Below, in pieces: positions 54,131 through 64,000 of a stretch of 64,000 bases of DNA. The position numbers and the translations under genes were made by a program. Positions within the stretch are counted from its first letter, which is position 1. Each line of letters begins with the position of its first letter. Origin of the DNA: Gammaproteobacteria bacterium (lineage in GTDB: Bacteria; Pseudomonadota; Gammaproteobacteria; Acidiferrobacterales; Sulfurifustaceae). Location: assembly GCA_016199745.1 (NCBI GenBank), contig JACQFZ010000070.1, positions 1 to 64,000 of the forward strand, in the 5' to 3' direction. The notes below the pieces were generated by a model. The model was not told where the DNA came from. It worked only from the letters and a program-made list of their open reading frames with translations, and did no database searches.

Positions 54131-56422
54131 ATGAAAAGAATATTGTTTAATGCAACTCATCCGGAAGAGTTGCGGCTTGCCATCGTCGACGGCCAAAAAC
54201 TCCTCGATTTAGATATAGAGTCATCCAGTTATCAACAAAAAAAGGGCAACATCTACAAAGCGCGTATCACGCGCGTCGAGCCCAGCCTAGAAGCGGCGTT
54301 TGTGGATTACGGTACCGAGCGTCAAGGCTTTCTCCCCCTCAAAGAAATCTCGCGCAGTTACTTCAGCGGTTACGACGACAAAACACCCCTTGGCTCCGTC
54401 AAGATTAAGGACGTCGTCAAGGAAGGCCAAGAGCTCGTCGTGCAGGTCGATAAAGAAGAGCGCGGCACCAAAGGCGCCGCCCTTACCACCTTTATTAGTC
54501 TCGCCGGACGTTATCTGGTACTCATGCCGAACAACCCCAAGGGTGGCGGCATCTCGCGTCGGATTGAAGGCGAAGAGCGCGCCGAACTCCGCGAAGCCAT
54601 GGCTCAGCTCACGATCCCCGACGACTACTCGTTGATCGCCCGCACGGCCGGCATCGGCCGTAGTGCCGAAGAGTTGCAATGGGATCTCGATTACCTGATT
54701 CATCTGTGGGATGCCATTACTAAGGCAGCGGTTGAACGTTCAGCGCCATTCTTGGTTTACCAAGAAAGTAATCTCGTGGTCCGCGCGACTCGCGATTATC
54801 TGCGTCAGGACATCGGCGAAGTATTAGTCGACAACCCCGAAATCCACGAGCGCATGAAGAAGTTCATGCAGCAAGTGGCGCCGCAATGGGTCGAGCGGCT
54901 TAAGCTGTACGCCGACGAGACCTCATTGTTCTCGCGCTTTCAGATCGAGCATCAGATCGAATCGGCATTCTCACGCGAAGTGCGCCTCGAGTCCGGTGGC
55001 GCCATCGTGTTCGACAAAACTGAAGCGCTAGTCACGATCGATGTCAACTCGGCACGCGCCACCAAGGGCGCGGACATCGAGGAAACCGCCCTCAATACCA
55101 ATCTCGAAGCCGCCGATGAAGTCGCACGCCAATTACGGTTGCGCGACTTGGGTGGCCTGATCGTCATCGACTTCATCGACATGACACCGGTGCGCAACCA
55201 GCGGATGGTCGAAAACCGTATCACCGAAGCGCTTAAGGTCGACCGCGCGCGCGTACAGGTTGGTCGCATCTCCCGCTTCGGCTTGTTGGAAATGTCGCGC
55301 CAACGGTTGCGGCCATCGCTTGGCGAGTCGTCGAGCCTGGTGTGTCCGCGCTGTAGCGGCACCGGCGTGATTCGTTCGGTACGCTCCTCCGCCCTCTCCA
55401 TCCTGCGCATGATTCAGGAAGAAGCGATGAAGGAAAATACCGCGGCAGTACATATACATCTGCCGGTAACGACCGCCACCTACCTGCTGAATGAAAAGCG
55501 CGTCGAGATCAACGCCATCGAATCGCGTATCGGTACACCGATCATGCTGATTCCGGACGAGACACTCGAAACGCCGCATTACCATATCCGCCGGTTACGC
55601 ATGGATGAGTACGACTCCGAAGCCGATGTTCCAAGCTACGAGATCGAATTGGTCGATGAGGAAGAAGACGAAACGCCGGCCCGTGTCGTGCCAGTCGCCG
55701 AAAAGCCGGCGATCGGTCCGCTGACCCATGCGCCAGCACCTGTGCCGTTGGCGCCGAAGAAGCCGGTCAGCTTCATCAAGCGCTTGATTACCAATTTCTT
55801 CAGCACCGAGCCGGAAGCCACTTCCGCGCCGGCTACCCCCGTCAAAGCCAAAGAACCGCGCACTACCCGACCACAACCGACATCGGCACCCCGCGAGCGC
55901 GAACACCGCGAACGTGAGCACCATCAACGTCCGCGTCATCAACAACGGAATACGCCGCCGACTCCGAAGCCCGTAGCCGATGCGCCGAAGCATCAGCCGC
56001 GGCCACCACGGCCAGCGAACGCCAACCCGCAACCCCCGGAAGGCGCTGCGGGTCGCAATGAGCGGCGCGAAGGCGGTGGCCGCCGTCGTGGCCGCCGGGG
56101 TCGTCGCGGTCGTACGGGGAGTGATCGTCCGCAAGAGTTACGGCCGGAAGGCGCCTCGGAGCAGCCATCGTTTCGCGAATCGCAGCAGACGAATCAAGAC
56201 GAGCACCATGAACATCGTGAGCATGAACGTACCCATAGCCCGCGTCCCAGCGAGCCGGCGGCACCGAATGTACGCGAACCGCAAACAGCAACACCCGTGG
56301 AACATACAGAATCGACGCCACCACCGGCGACATCAGCACGATCGGAAGAACCGCGCTTGGTTCAGATAGAAACTGCACCGGCGCCGTCGCGGAATAATGA
56401 AGATTCGATTAAGACAGAGTAA
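54131..56422 (+). CDS. rne: ribonuclease E
   Basis: 763 residues. N-terminal catalytic half: S1 domain (~35-120), 5' sensor, DNase I-like domain with the metal Asp pair in [10 protein letters not shown] and IVIDFIDM, and the zinc link CPRCSGTG near residue 405. From ~510 on it is a low-complexity scaffold rich in Pro, Arg, Glu and His, with an arginine-rich [15 protein letters not shown] segment likely to bind RNA. Shorter than E. coli RNase E (1,061), as in many other gammaproteobacteria. It cleaves mRNA and rRNA/tRNA precursors. Confidence 0.96.
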   Translation: MKRILFNATHPEELRLAIVDGQKLLDLDIESSSYQQKKGNIYKARITRVEPSLEAAFVDYGTERQGFLPLKEISRSYFSGYDDKTPLGSVKIKDVVKEGQELVVQVDKEERGTKGAALTTFISLAGRYLVLMPNNPKGGGISRRIEGEERAELREAMAQLTIPDDYSLIARTAGIGRSAEELQWDLDYLIHLWDAITKAAVERSAPFLVYQESNLVVRATRDYLRQDIGEVLVDNPEIHERMKKFMQQVAPQWVERLKLYADETSLFSRFQIEHQIESAFSREVRLESGGAIVFDKTEALVTIDVNSARATKGADIEETALNTNLEAADEVARQLRLRDLGGLIVIDFIDMTPVRNQRMVENRITEALKVDRARVQVGRISRFGLLEMSRQRLRPSLGESSSLVCPRCSGTGVIRSVRSSALSILRMIQEEAMKENTAAVHIHLPVTTATYLLNEKRVEINAIESRIGTPIMLIPDETLETPHYHIRRLRMDEYDSEADVPSYEIELVDEEEDETPARVVPVAEKPAIGPLTHAPAPVPLAPKKPVSFIKRLITNFFSTEPEATSAPATPVKAKEPRTTRPQPTSAPREREHREREHHQRPRHQQRNTPPTPKPVADAPKHQPRPPRPANANPQPPEGAAGRNERREGGGRRRGRRGRRGRTGSDRPQELRPEGASEQPSFRESQQTNQDEHHEHREHERTHSPRPSEPAAPNVREPQTATPVEHTESTPPPATSARSEEPRLVQIETAPAPSRNNEDSIKTE

Positions 56423-56427
56423 TTAGC

Positions 56428-56463
56428 AATGCAGGGTGGACCGTTTGTCCACCCTGCATTTTT
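56428..56463 (+). terminator. strong bidirectional rho-independent terminator
   Basis: AATGCAGGGTGGAC and GTCCACCCTGCATT form a 14-bp perfect stem with a five-base loop, followed by T5 on the plus strand and preceded by A/T on the other. It ends rne and the convergent minus-strand operon. Confidence 0.9.
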
Positions 56464-56935
56464 AAGAAGTGCGTTTACGAATGTCGGCGAGCAGTCCTTC
56501 CGCGGCATCTTCAATCAAGTCCAACACCCGATCGAAACCACTCGCACCGCCGTAATACGGATCGGGAACGAAGCGCTCGTTCGAACGCGTGGCGAATTCC
56601 AGAAACAACCGAACCTTGTGTTCATGTTCCGGCGGACATAACGCGCGCAGGTGCGCGTAATTTTCGTCGTCCATCGCCAGCACATAGTCATGGCTCAACA
56701 AATCCTCCGCCAGCGCCTGACGACCGCGCAGCATGGCGATATCGACGCCACGCCGCGCTGCCGCGGCTTGCGCGCGCAGGTCGGGCGGCTGGTCGATGTG
56801 GTAAGCGTGTGTGCCGGCGGAATCGATGTGCACGCGATCGGCATACCCTGCCTGCTCGACTAGCCGGCGAAATACCCCTTCAGCCATCGGTGACCGGCAG
56901 ATATTACCCAGGCAAACGAACAGTACGCGTACCAT
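56462..56935 (-). CDS. low molecular weight protein-tyrosine phosphatase
   Basis: 157 residues. Active-site P-loop VCLGNICRSPMAEG at the N-terminus, with catalytic Asp in VPDPYYG. These phosphatases act on bacterial tyrosine kinases or arginine phosphates. ATG 56935 begins 4 bp after the kdsB stop; an open frame to 56956 overlaps kdsB. Last gene of the kdsB-lpxK transcript, a common position in Pseudomonas-like genomes. Confidence 0.92.
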   Translation of the reverse strand: MVRVLFVCLGNICRSPMAEGVFRRLVEQAGYADRVHIDSAGTHAYHIDQPPDLRAQAAAARRGVDIAMLRGRQALAEDLLSHDYVLAMDDENYAHLRALCPPEHEHKVRLFLEFATRSNERFVPDPYYGGASGFDRVLDLIEDAAEGLLADIRKRTS

Positions 56936-56939
56936 GTTG

Positions 56940-57689
56940 TCACGACCGGCTAGCAAAATAGTGACGCACCCGCTCGAGGTCTTCCGGCGTATCTACGCCG
57001 GTACCGGGGGCATCATCGGTTATACAGACGGCGATACGCTCGCCGTGCCATAACACCCGCAACTGCTCGAGCTGTTCCGTTTCTTCCGGCGGACACGGTC
57101 CCCAGGCGCAATAGCGCGCGACAAAACCGGCGCGGTAAGCGTACAAGCCGATATGGCGCAACGCCTGAATCGGTTGGTCGGTGCCGCCGCTCATTGGCGT
57201 ACGCGGCCACGGAATCGGCGCGCGGCTGAAATAGGTGGCATAACCTTCAATATCGCAGACCACTTTAACGACATTCGGATTAGTAAACGCTTCCCTGTCG
57301 GTAATCGGATGACAGGCAGTGGCGACCATCGCCTTCGGTTTACGCAACAGCGTGTCGCCAACCTCGCGAATCAAACGCGGCGGCATCAACGGCTCGTCAC
57401 CTTGTAAATTGATCACCACTTCATCCGCGCCGATACCAAGACGGTCGATGACTTCGCCGATGCGATCGGTGCCGGAGGCGTGGGTCGCGGCGGTCATGCA
57501 AACCTTAGCGCCGAAACCTTCAGCGGCGCGCTGAACACGTTCGTCGTCGGTAGTGATGACCACCGTTTTCGCACCGGTCGCGCACGCACGTTCGTACACG
57601 CGTTCCAACAGCATCTTGCCGGCAACATCGGCCAGCGGTTTACCGGGCAAACGACTGGAGGCATAGCGCGCAGGAATGATGATGTGCAT
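56940..57689 (-). CDS. kdsB: 3-deoxy-manno-octulosonate cytidylyltransferase
   Basis: 249 residues. IIPARYASSRLPGKPLADVAGK at the N-terminus, ITTDDERV, NLQGDEPLMPP and RHIGLYAYRAGF. KdsB makes CMP-KDO, the donor for the inner core of lipopolysaccharide. It is placed after a Trm112-like gene and lpxK, as in E. coli. Confidence 0.95.
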   Translation of the reverse strand: MHIIIPARYASSRLPGKPLADVAGKMLLERVYERACATGAKTVVITTDDERVQRAAEGFGAKVCMTAATHASGTDRIGEVIDRLGIGADEVVINLQGDEPLMPPRLIREVGDTLLRKPKAMVATACHPITDREAFTNPNVVKVVCDIEGYATYFSRAPIPWPRTPMSGGTDQPIQALRHIGLYAYRAGFVARYCAWGPCPPEETEQLEQLRVLWHGERIAVCITDDAPGTGVDTPEDLERVRHYFASRS

Positions 57690-57694
57690 TGCGT

Positions 57695-57877
57695 TTATTT
57701 CGGCAGTTCCGCTTCCGGCACCCGGCGTGCTTCGTCTTCCAGCATGACCGGAATATCGTCGCGAATCGGGAACGCCAGGCGTTCAGCGCGGCACACGAGC
57801 TCGGCCTTGGCCTTGTCGTAAACCAGCGGGCCTTTACAGGTCGGACATACCAAAATATCGACGAGTTTTTTATCCAT
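57695..57877 (-). CDS. Trm112 family protein (YcaR-like)
   Basis: 60 residues. [16 protein letters not shown], then [19 protein letters not shown], the Trm112/YcaR pattern; the second Cys pair is reduced to one Cys, as in YcaR. In eukaryotes and archaea Trm112 activates methyltransferases; the bacterial role is unknown. ATG 57877 overlaps the lpxK stop by 8 bases, hence coupled. Confidence 0.9.
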   Translation of the reverse strand: MDKKLVDILVCPTCKGPLVYDKAKAELVCRAERLAFPIRDDIPVMLEDEARRVPEAELPK

Positions 57878-58847
57878 ACATCTCCCGCAGTCGTTGTTGC
57901 AACCATTGGTCGAAGCGCGGATCGACGCGCGCATCGACAGATAAGTACCAGACGGAATCGCCAGCGAAGTCCTGGCATTTTACCGCATCTTTTTCGGTCA
58001 TGATGACGATATGCGCCGGCGGGAATGCAAGATCGCTCGCACTAAATCGATGGTGATCCGGAAACGCATGTTCCATCGGATTGACGCCGAGCGTGCGCAA
58101 TAAGGCGAAGAACCGCGGTGGATGACCGATGCCGGCGACGGCGTGCACCTCTTTCCCGTGGAATGTTGCTAAGGCGGCAGTGATCGTCGGGTCGTTAACG
58201 CGATGGTATACGGTCGGCGTTAACGTCATACCCCATTCGCCGGGTTCAGTCGCACCATGAATGATGCGGGCATCGACGCTGTTGAGTCGCACCGGCGGTT
58301 CGCGCAACGGCCCGGCCGGTAACAACCGGCCATTGCCAAAGCGGCGTTCGCCGTCGATGACGGCAATTTCGAGGTCGCGCGCCAAGCGATAGTGTTGCAG
58401 GCCATCGTCACTGATGATGATGTCGCAACCGCTGCTGAGTAATTGCTGAGCGGCGCGCACGCGATCCGGATCGGCGACGACCGGACGTGCGGTACGTAGC
58501 GCTAACAGTAGCGGTTCGTCACCGATGAGTTTTGGATCGGAGTCAGGCGTAACGCGTTGCGGCCAGTCGCGCGCATTGCCGCCATAGCCGCGAGTAACGA
58601 TGCCGGGTTTCCAACCGAGCGTCTCGAGCCGACGCGACAACCATACGACCAACGGCGTTTTGCCGGTGCCGCCAACACTGATGTTGCCGACGACGACGAC
58701 CGGCATCGCCATTCGCACCGAACGACACCAACCACGGCGATAGGCATAACGCCGTAACGCGACAACGCCACGATAGAGCCAAGCGAGCGGCAGCAATAAA
58801 CCGCTGGCGAACGTGGGGTGCTGCCATTGGCGTTCGAGCCAGCGCAT
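57870..58847 (-). CDS. lpxK: tetraacyldisaccharide 4'-kinase
   Basis: 325 residues. An N-terminal membrane-associated helix, the modified P-loop [18 protein letters not shown], and conserved [12 protein letters not shown] and MTEKDAVKC. LpxK phosphorylates the lipid A precursor at the 4' position on the inner face of the cytoplasmic membrane. Directly follows msbA, the flippase for the product. Confidence 0.95.
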   Translation of the reverse strand: MRWLERQWQHPTFASGLLLPLAWLYRGVVALRRYAYRRGWCRSVRMAMPVVVVGNISVGGTGKTPLVVWLSRRLETLGWKPGIVTRGYGGNARDWPQRVTPDSDPKLIGDEPLLLALRTARPVVADPDRVRAAQQLLSSGCDIIISDDGLQHYRLARDLEIAVIDGERRFGNGRLLPAGPLREPPVRLNSVDARIIHGATEPGEWGMTLTPTVYHRVNDPTITAALATFHGKEVHAVAGIGHPPRFFALLRTLGVNPMEHAFPDHHRFSASDLAFPPAHIVIMTEKDAVKCQDFAGDSVWYLSVDARVDPRFDQWLQQRLREMYG

Positions 58848-58864
58848 TTTCCGTTGAGGCCGGA

Positions 58865-60619
58865 TTAATTTTCGGCGAACTGTTGGCGGTATAGCGCGGC
58901 ATAAGCACCGCCGCGCGCGAGTAACTCTTTGTGCGTACCGGTCTCGACCACCTGACCGCGCGCCATCACAATAATGCGATCGGCATGCTCAATGGTCGAA
59001 AGACGGTGAGCAATGACGAGGGTCGTCCGATTGGCACGCAACGTCTGCATCGCCTCCTGGACGTAACGTTCGGACTCGGCATCGAGCGCCGACGTTGCCT
59101 CGTCGAGAATGAGGATTGGGGCATTCTTATATATGGCGCGGGCAATGGCGACGCGCTGGCGCTGGCCGCCGGACAGACGCGTACCGCGCTCCCCGACCCG
59201 CGTTTCAAACCCTTCGGGCAACAAACTGGCGAACTCGACGACATGCGCAGCACGCGCGGCTTCCTGCAAACGCGCTTCGTCGATGGCCTGCTCCTGTCCA
59301 TAAGCAATGTTGTTACGAATCGTGTCGTCGAACAACGTCGTCTCTTGACCGACGACGGCGATGTGCGAGCGCAGATTGGCGAGCACGAAGTCGTTGATAT
59401 TTACGCCGTCGATGAATATCTCGCCATCGTTGACGCGGTAAAAACGCGGCAGCAGGCTCCCGATCGTCGTCTTGCCACTACCGGAGGCGCCGACCAACGC
59501 CAACGTTTGCCCAGGCTCGATGGTAAAAGAGACGTCCGCCAGCGCTTCGTCTTTTGCCGTCGGATAGCGAAACGTGACGTGGCGATATTCGACGTGACCG
59601 CTGATTGGGTCGCGGCTGACGGTACCGGTATCCGCTTCCAGCGGTTCATCGAGCAAGGTAAATACGCTTTGTGCAGCTGCCAGACCGGTTTGGATAATTT
59701 CGTTGATCTTCGCCAGATTCTTCGACGGCCCCATCATCAACGTTACCGCGGTAATGTAGGCGACGAAATCGCCGGCATTGATGTCACCCGTAAGCAACGC
59801 GAAATAAATGACCGATGCCAACGCCAACGCCGCCACCAATTGCAATAATCCGACACCGATCACCGATACCGCGTTCTTGCGCAGGTGATGCCGGCGCACG
59901 TGTTCGTTCGAGCGGCGAAAAACGTTGGTCTCGGTCGTTTCTGCGCCGAATGCCTTGACGATACGCTGACCGCCGACCGCTTCTTGCGCGACTTGCGAGA
60001 TTTCGGCCATGCCACCCTGAATCTGGCCGCTGGCTTTGCGGAAACGCCGGCTCATCACTCGCATCAATATCGTCGATATCGGCGTGATGACGACGAACAG
60101 CAACGTCAGCTTCCAGCTTAGAAACAACATGTACACCGTCATGACAACGACGATCAGGCCATCGCGTACGAGCGTTGTCACGGCTTCAGTAACGGCGCCG
60201 GCGATTTGCTCGACGTCGAAGATCAGTTTGGAAATCAATCCGCCCGAGGGATACGCGTCATAAAAGGCGCTGGGCAAATGCACTAGGTGGGAAAACATCG
60301 CCTGCCGCAAATCGAAGGTGACACGGCGCGCGATCCAGGCGATGCCGTACTGTCCCATGACATTACCGAACGCGCGCGCGAAAATGATCCCGATAATCGA
60401 CAACGGGATGTACGTCATCGTGCGCAGATTGCGCTTGACGAATCCTTCGTTGACCAGCTTTCGCATGGTCTCCGACAATCCGGCCGAGCTCGACGCCAGG
60501 ATCGCCATGCCGATGATGGCGATCAGGAAAACCCATTTATAAGGCCAGGCGTAGGCGAGAAGCCGGCGGTAGAGCTTAATATCGTCTCTAACCTTGTACG
60601 ACGATGCGTCTGAACTCAT
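58865..60619 (-). CDS. msbA: lipid A export ATP-binding/permease MsbA
   Basis: 584 residues. Six-helix ABC exporter domain, then an ATPase with Walker A ALVGASGSGKTTIGSLLPRF, signature LSGGQRQRVAIARAIYK and Walker B ILILDEATSALD. MsbA flips lipid A-core to the periplasmic leaflet. It is the upstream neighbour of lpxK, and overlaps the exbD-like gene's stop by four bases. Confidence 0.95.
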   Translation of the reverse strand: MSSDASSYKVRDDIKLYRRLLAYAWPYKWVFLIAIIGMAILASSSAGLSETMRKLVNEGFVKRNLRTMTYIPLSIIGIIFARAFGNVMGQYGIAWIARRVTFDLRQAMFSHLVHLPSAFYDAYPSGGLISKLIFDVEQIAGAVTEAVTTLVRDGLIVVVMTVYMLFLSWKLTLLFVVITPISTILMRVMSRRFRKASGQIQGGMAEISQVAQEAVGGQRIVKAFGAETTETNVFRRSNEHVRRHHLRKNAVSVIGVGLLQLVAALALASVIYFALLTGDINAGDFVAYITAVTLMMGPSKNLAKINEIIQTGLAAAQSVFTLLDEPLEADTGTVSRDPISGHVEYRHVTFRYPTAKDEALADVSFTIEPGQTLALVGASGSGKTTIGSLLPRFYRVNDGEIFIDGVNINDFVLANLRSHIAVVGQETTLFDDTIRNNIAYGQEQAIDEARLQEAARAAHVVEFASLLPEGFETRVGERGTRLSGGQRQRVAIARAIYKNAPILILDEATSALDAESERYVQEAMQTLRANRTTLVIAHRLSTIEHADRIIVMARGQVVETGTHKELLARGGAYAALYRQQFAEN

Positions 60620-61053
60620 TTCGCCGATTCGGCCGGTTGCTGAGTCGCAAAGGTAAGTTGCGTTAGGCCCAGGCGTCGCGCCGCATCCATCACCCGCACC
60701 ACCGATTCGTGCGGACTCTTGGCGTCGGCATGGATCACGATGAGCTGATCCTTGTTAATGCCACCGGCACCGTTACCGGCAGCACGGGCGATCGCGTTGC
60801 GCAAGGTTTCGGCGCTGCTGTTCAGCAACTCTTGATTGTTGATGTAGTACTGCCCTTTCGCATCGATGGTAACGCGCAACGACGGTTTGTCCGGCGTCGT
60901 CTGCGGCGCCGCCTCCGGCAACCGCACCTGCAGCCGCGATTCTTTGGCAAAGCTGGTAGTGACGATCAAAAAGATCAACGTCATGAGCAAGACGTCGATC
61001 AGCGGAATCAGATTGATCTCCGGTTCTTCGTCCGGTGCGGGGCGAAAATTCAT
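60616..61053 (-). CDS. ExbD/TolR family protein
   Basis: 145 residues: a short N-terminus, one membrane helix starting EINLIPLIDVLLMTLIFLIVTT (with the proton-relay Asp) and a periplasmic domain. It pairs with an ExbB/TolQ-like protein to convert proton motive force. Placed in front of msbA, as in many gammaproteobacteria and betaproteobacteria, where it is of undetermined partner; TonB or Tol genes are not adjacent. Confidence 0.93.
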   Translation of the reverse strand: MNFRPAPDEEPEINLIPLIDVLLMTLIFLIVTTSFAKESRLQVRLPEAAPQTTPDKPSLRVTIDAKGQYYINNQELLNSSAETLRNAIARAAGNGAGGINKDQLIVIHADAKSPHESVVRVMDAARRLGLTQLTFATQQPAESAK

Positions 61054-61056
61054 GGC

Positions 61057-61671
61057 TTAGTCCTTCTCGCGCTGACCGTGCAGCACTTCGACTAGCTTCA
61101 GCGCTTCCTGCTCCATGTCGATCAGCAAATCGTTCACCTTACCGCGGAAGTAGCGATAGAACATGACGCTCGGGATCGCTACCGATAAACCGGTCGCGGT
61201 CGCGACCAGCGCTTGCGAGATGCCATTGGCGACGATCGACGGATCACCGAGGCCTTGGCTGCTGATGCCGGTGAACATTTGGATCATGCCGAGCACGGTG
61301 CCGAGCAAGCCGAGGAACGGTGCGATTGAAGCGATCGTGCCGAGCGTGCGCAAATAGCGTTCGAGCTCGGGCGAAACATGACGGCCACTGTCTTCGAGCG
61401 CCTCTTTGACGATTTCGCGATTGTGCCGACGATTGGTTAGACCGGCGGCGATGATGCGTCCCAACGGCGAGCTACCGCGGACCAGATTGATGCGATTGTC
61501 GTCGAGCTCGTTACGCGTGAGCCATTGCTGAACTTGCGGCACCAACCCCGGCGGGCAGACGTACTTGCGTTGCAGCGACCAAAAACGCTCGCCGATAATT
61601 GCGAGCGCTGCGACTGAACAAAGGATGAGGGGCCACATGACCCAGCCGCCGGCTTTAATGAGTTCGAACAT
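61057..61671 (-). CDS. MotA/TolQ/ExbB proton channel family protein
   Basis: 204 residues, three helices. GGWVMWPLILCSVAALAIIGERFW at the N-terminus, and the conserved core APFLGLLGTVLGMIQMFTGIS with the membrane segment ALVATATGLSVAIPSVMFYRYF. It forms the pentameric channel with the ExbD-like protein; the stop is 3 bp from the exbD-like start. Partner TonB-like component is not in the window. Confidence 0.94.
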   Translation of the reverse strand: MFELIKAGGWVMWPLILCSVAALAIIGERFWSLQRKYVCPPGLVPQVQQWLTRNELDDNRINLVRGSSPLGRIIAAGLTNRRHNREIVKEALEDSGRHVSPELERYLRTLGTIASIAPFLGLLGTVLGMIQMFTGISSQGLGDPSIVANGISQALVATATGLSVAIPSVMFYRYFRGKVNDLLIDMEQEALKLVEVLHGQREKD

Positions 61672-61739
61672 TGGATATTTTATCGGCAGTGAAAAAGTGC
61701 GGCTAATTTAACAGATAGCACGCTGTTGAAAAACCGGTC

Positions 61740-64000
61740 TTAAGGCGGCGTCTGCCAGTAGCGCCGATTGCGCTCACGATAGGCCACCACTTCAATACCA
61801 CTGGCACGCAAACGGAATTCGAGCGCGCCGCTGCTCGGCGAATCGTGCAACTCGCTGCCGAGCGCAATATACCGCTCGATCACTAATGGATGCGGATGAT
61901 GAAGGCGGTTGCGATAGCCGACTGCAAACGCCACGTATCGTGGATGCACCGCCGCCAGAAAGTCCGGGCTCGACGAGGTGCGGCTACCGTGGTGCGGCGC
62001 TACCAGGATATCGGCGGCAAGACGCTGCCCGTCACGCTCGACCAACAATTGTTCGGCCACTTGCTCGATATCGCCCGGCAATAAAATCGTACCGTGCGGT
62101 CCATGTACTCGCAGCACACACGACATGTTGTTCTCTTTTCCGGTCTGTCCATCAATGGGGTTGAGGACGTTGAACTCAACCTCGTCCCAACGCCACTGCT
62201 GACCAGCGCGGCACGGCTCGCCGGCGACCGTCGGTGCACCAGTCAACACCTGCGCGACCGGCAATGTCTTTAGTACCGACGACAGGCCGCCGGCATGATC
62301 GTTATCGCCGTGGCTCATCAACAAGGTATCGATGTGATCGATCCCATTGGCGCGCAAATACGGCACGATGACCGAACGCCCCGCGTCGGACCGCGGACTC
62401 CAGCGGGGACCGGTGTCGTAGAGCAATACGTGCGACTCGGTACGCACCAACGCCGACAGTCCCTGGCCAACGTCGAGCAACGTGAACCACACCTCACCGG
62501 CGGCCGGCGTGGCCGGACGAATCAAAAACAATGGCAGCAGCCACACCGCGCCGACGGCACGTCCCGGCCAACCCCGCGGCGCTAACAGCAGCAATACTCC
62601 GACAACGGCACAGGCCAGCGTCCAACCGCTGGGACGATGCTGGGTCCATTGACTGTGCTCGATGTTCGCCAGCCAATTCAATACCGGCCAAAGCCATTCC
62701 AGCAACGTATCGCCGCCTTGGAACAACAACGCTGCCAACGTATCGGCACCGAAGCCGAGTAACAATGTACCGAACAACGTGAGCGGAACCAGCAACAAGT
62801 CGAATACCGGGACCGCCACCAGATTAGCAACCGGTGCAATCAGCGAAATTTGTTGGAACAGCCATAGCGTCAGCGGCACCATACCAACGGCGATCGCCCA
62901 TTGCAGAAAGCCCCACTTGCGCCATAACGAGCGAACCGGACCGTCGTCGATCATCACGTAGATGATGACGGCGACGGCAACGTACGACAGCCAAAACCCC
63001 GGCGCCATCACCGCCAGCGGATCGAACAACAGCACCAGCAGCAGCGCCGCCGCCAATAGCTGCGTCAGCGGTACCCGCCGGCGCAGCAACACCGCCGCCA
63101 TCGCTACCGCCAGCATGACCAGCGCGCGTTGCGTCGGAATGACAAAACCCGCGAGCGCCGCGTAAGCACAGGCGGCAACTAAACCGGCAATCGCACCGGC
63201 TAGCGGCGCCGGCAAACGCAGCACCGGCGTACCGGCTAACGACCACAGAAATCGCACCAACATAAACATCAAGCCGGCGACAAAACTGATATGCATGCCG
63301 GAGATCGCCACCAAGTGCAACGTACCGGTGCGACCCAACGTCTGCCACTGCGCATCGTTCACACCGCCGCCGTCGCCATTGGCGAGCGCGACGATCAGCC
63401 CGGCGTTGGCGCGGTTTGGCATCAACGCTTGCATGCGATCGCCGAGTTGCTGGCGCCAACGATCGATGCGATAACGGCCTGTCGCTTCACCTAAGCGCGT
63501 TGGCGCCGGCTGGTTGCGTACATAACCGGTGGCGCGCAGGTGATTGCGAAAGAGATACGCTTCGTAGTCGAAGCCACCGGGATTCTGCAGTCCGTGTGGG
63601 CGTTTCAATCGCACCGTCAACCGCCAACGATCGCCGGCGCGCGGCTGCAGATCGCGATCCGCGCTCAACAGCACCCGATCGGGGACGACAACGGCGGCAT
63701 TATCACTGACAGCATGCACGACATCGAACGCGAAGTGCGTGCCATAAGCGGTCGCACTCGGCAATTCGGCAATGACACCTTCGAGCGTGATATCGCGTCC
63801 TTCGAGCGCGGGCGGTAATTGCTGTTGCAGGACGAGATCGGCGCGCCAACTTACCCAAACGACGCCACCGATGAAGAAGACGAGGATCAACCAACGTGGA
63901 TGCCAAAGCGCGAGCGCAATCGCCGGGATCAGTGCCAAGCTCCAATAGAGCGATGGCAATGCCGCCAGCTGCTGTACGACGAGGATCCCACCCAAGAAAG
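61740..64000 (-). CDS. comEC: DNA internalisation-related competence protein ComEC/Rec2 (5' end beyond window)
   Basis: At least 751 residues. N-terminal helices and an OB-fold-like soluble region, a competence domain of many helices (LVAISGMHISFVAGL, FVIPTQRALVMLAVAM), then a C-terminal metallo-beta-lactamase domain (LLDVGQGLSALV, MSHGDNDHAGGLSSV, APHHGSRTSSSP). ComEC forms the inner-membrane channel for DNA uptake. The frame stays open to the window edge and the apparent TTG start at 63995 is unlikely to be the real one. With PilZ, this hints at natural transformation capacity. Confidence 0.93.
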   Translation of the reverse strand, partial: FLGGILVVQQLAALPSLYWSLALIPAIALALWHPRWLILVFFIGGVVWVSWRADLVLQQQLPPALEGRDITLEGVIAELPSATAYGTHFAFDVVHAVSDNAAVVVPDRVLLSADRDLQPRAGDRWRLTVRLKRPHGLQNPGGFDYEAYLFRNHLRATGYVRNQPAPTRLGEATGRYRIDRWRQQLGDRMQALMPNRANAGLIVALANGDGGGVNDAQWQTLGRTGTLHLVAISGMHISFVAGLMFMLVRFLWSLAGTPVLRLPAPLAGAIAGLVAACAYAALAGFVIPTQRALVMLAVAMAAVLLRRRVPLTQLLAAALLLVLLFDPLAVMAPGFWLSYVAVAVIIYVMIDDGPVRSLWRKWGFLQWAIAVGMVPLTLWLFQQISLIAPVANLVAVPVFDLLLVPLTLFGTLLLGFGADTLAALLFQGGDTLLEWLWPVLNWLANIEHSQWTQHRPSGWTLACAVVGVLLLLAPRGWPGRAVGAVWLLPLFLIRPATPAAGEVWFTLLDVGQGLSALVRTESHVLLYDTGPRWSPRSDAGRSVIVPYLRANGIDHIDTLLMSHGDNDHAGGLSSVLKTLPVAQVLTGAPTVAGEPCRAGQQWRWDEVEFNVLNPIDGQTGKENNMSCVLRVHGPHGTILLPGDIEQVAEQLLVERDGQRLAADILVAPHHGSRTSSSPDFLAAVHPRYVAFAVGYRNRLHHPHPLVIERYIALGSELHDSPSSGALEFRLRASGIEVVAYRERNRRYWQTPP

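Overview
The window reads as a chromosomal segment of a moderately GC-rich gammaproteobacterium. The strongest reason is a block from about 39 to 57 kb whose order (tatD, pilZ, holB, tmk, mltG, pabC, fabF, acpP, fabG, fabD, fabH, plsX, rpmF, yceD, maf, ..., rluC, rne) is the classical gammaproteobacterial order. It is followed by a lipid A/KDO block (kdsB, a Trm112-like protein, lpxK, msbA, exbD, exbB, comEC). The genus cannot be fixed from what I can see. No rRNA, tRNA, CRISPR array or prophage was recognised.

Layout. 0-5.2 kb is an eroded border: a truncated yqaA-like frame, a CsbD protein, a SulP transporter, a hemN fragment, a 5'-truncated histidine kinase, a frameshifted response regulator and the tail of an Fnr-type regulator cut by a small inverted-repeat element. 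5.2-14.2 kb carries a cbb3 cytochrome oxidase locus: ccoNOQP-ccoG-ccoH-SafE on the minus strand, and ccoI-ccoS on the plus strand with a P-type ATPase behind. The two arms diverge from a region with two FNR-type boxes. A second copy of the inverted-repeat element sits between ccoP and ccoG, flanked by a 12-bp direct repeat. 16.9-18.3 kb holds three unknown membrane proteins behind another FNR-like box.

18.4-32.5 kb is accessory: two large GGDEF/EAL proteins (one a response regulator, one fused to a complete amino-acid permease), an MFS transporter, a LysR-controlled set (NADP oxidoreductase, DODA-type dioxygenase, small membrane protein, esterase), a BaiN/YhiN-like flavoprotein, and an AraC-GyrI regulator next to an MGMT-like protein. 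32.8-35.7 kb is the most unusual unit: a well-formed cobalamin riboswitch, a 52-residue small ORF with a strong ribosome binding site, then gbcA/gbcB-like Rieske oxygenase and reductase genes of the glycine-betaine demethylase type. astB, a Cas2-like small protein and a class V aminotransferase follow.

How it fits together: the cco genes make a high-affinity oxidase under oxygen-responsive control, although the local anr and hemN partners survive only as fragments. The fab-plsX-rpmF and lpxK-msbA blocks supply acyl chains, phospholipid and lipid A. The permease-cyclase fusion suggests that transport or binding of a solute feeds into c-di-GMP. The riboswitch suggests that betaine demethylation is shut down when cobalamin is plentiful. 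All functions are inferred from sequence features read by eye; no database search was run.
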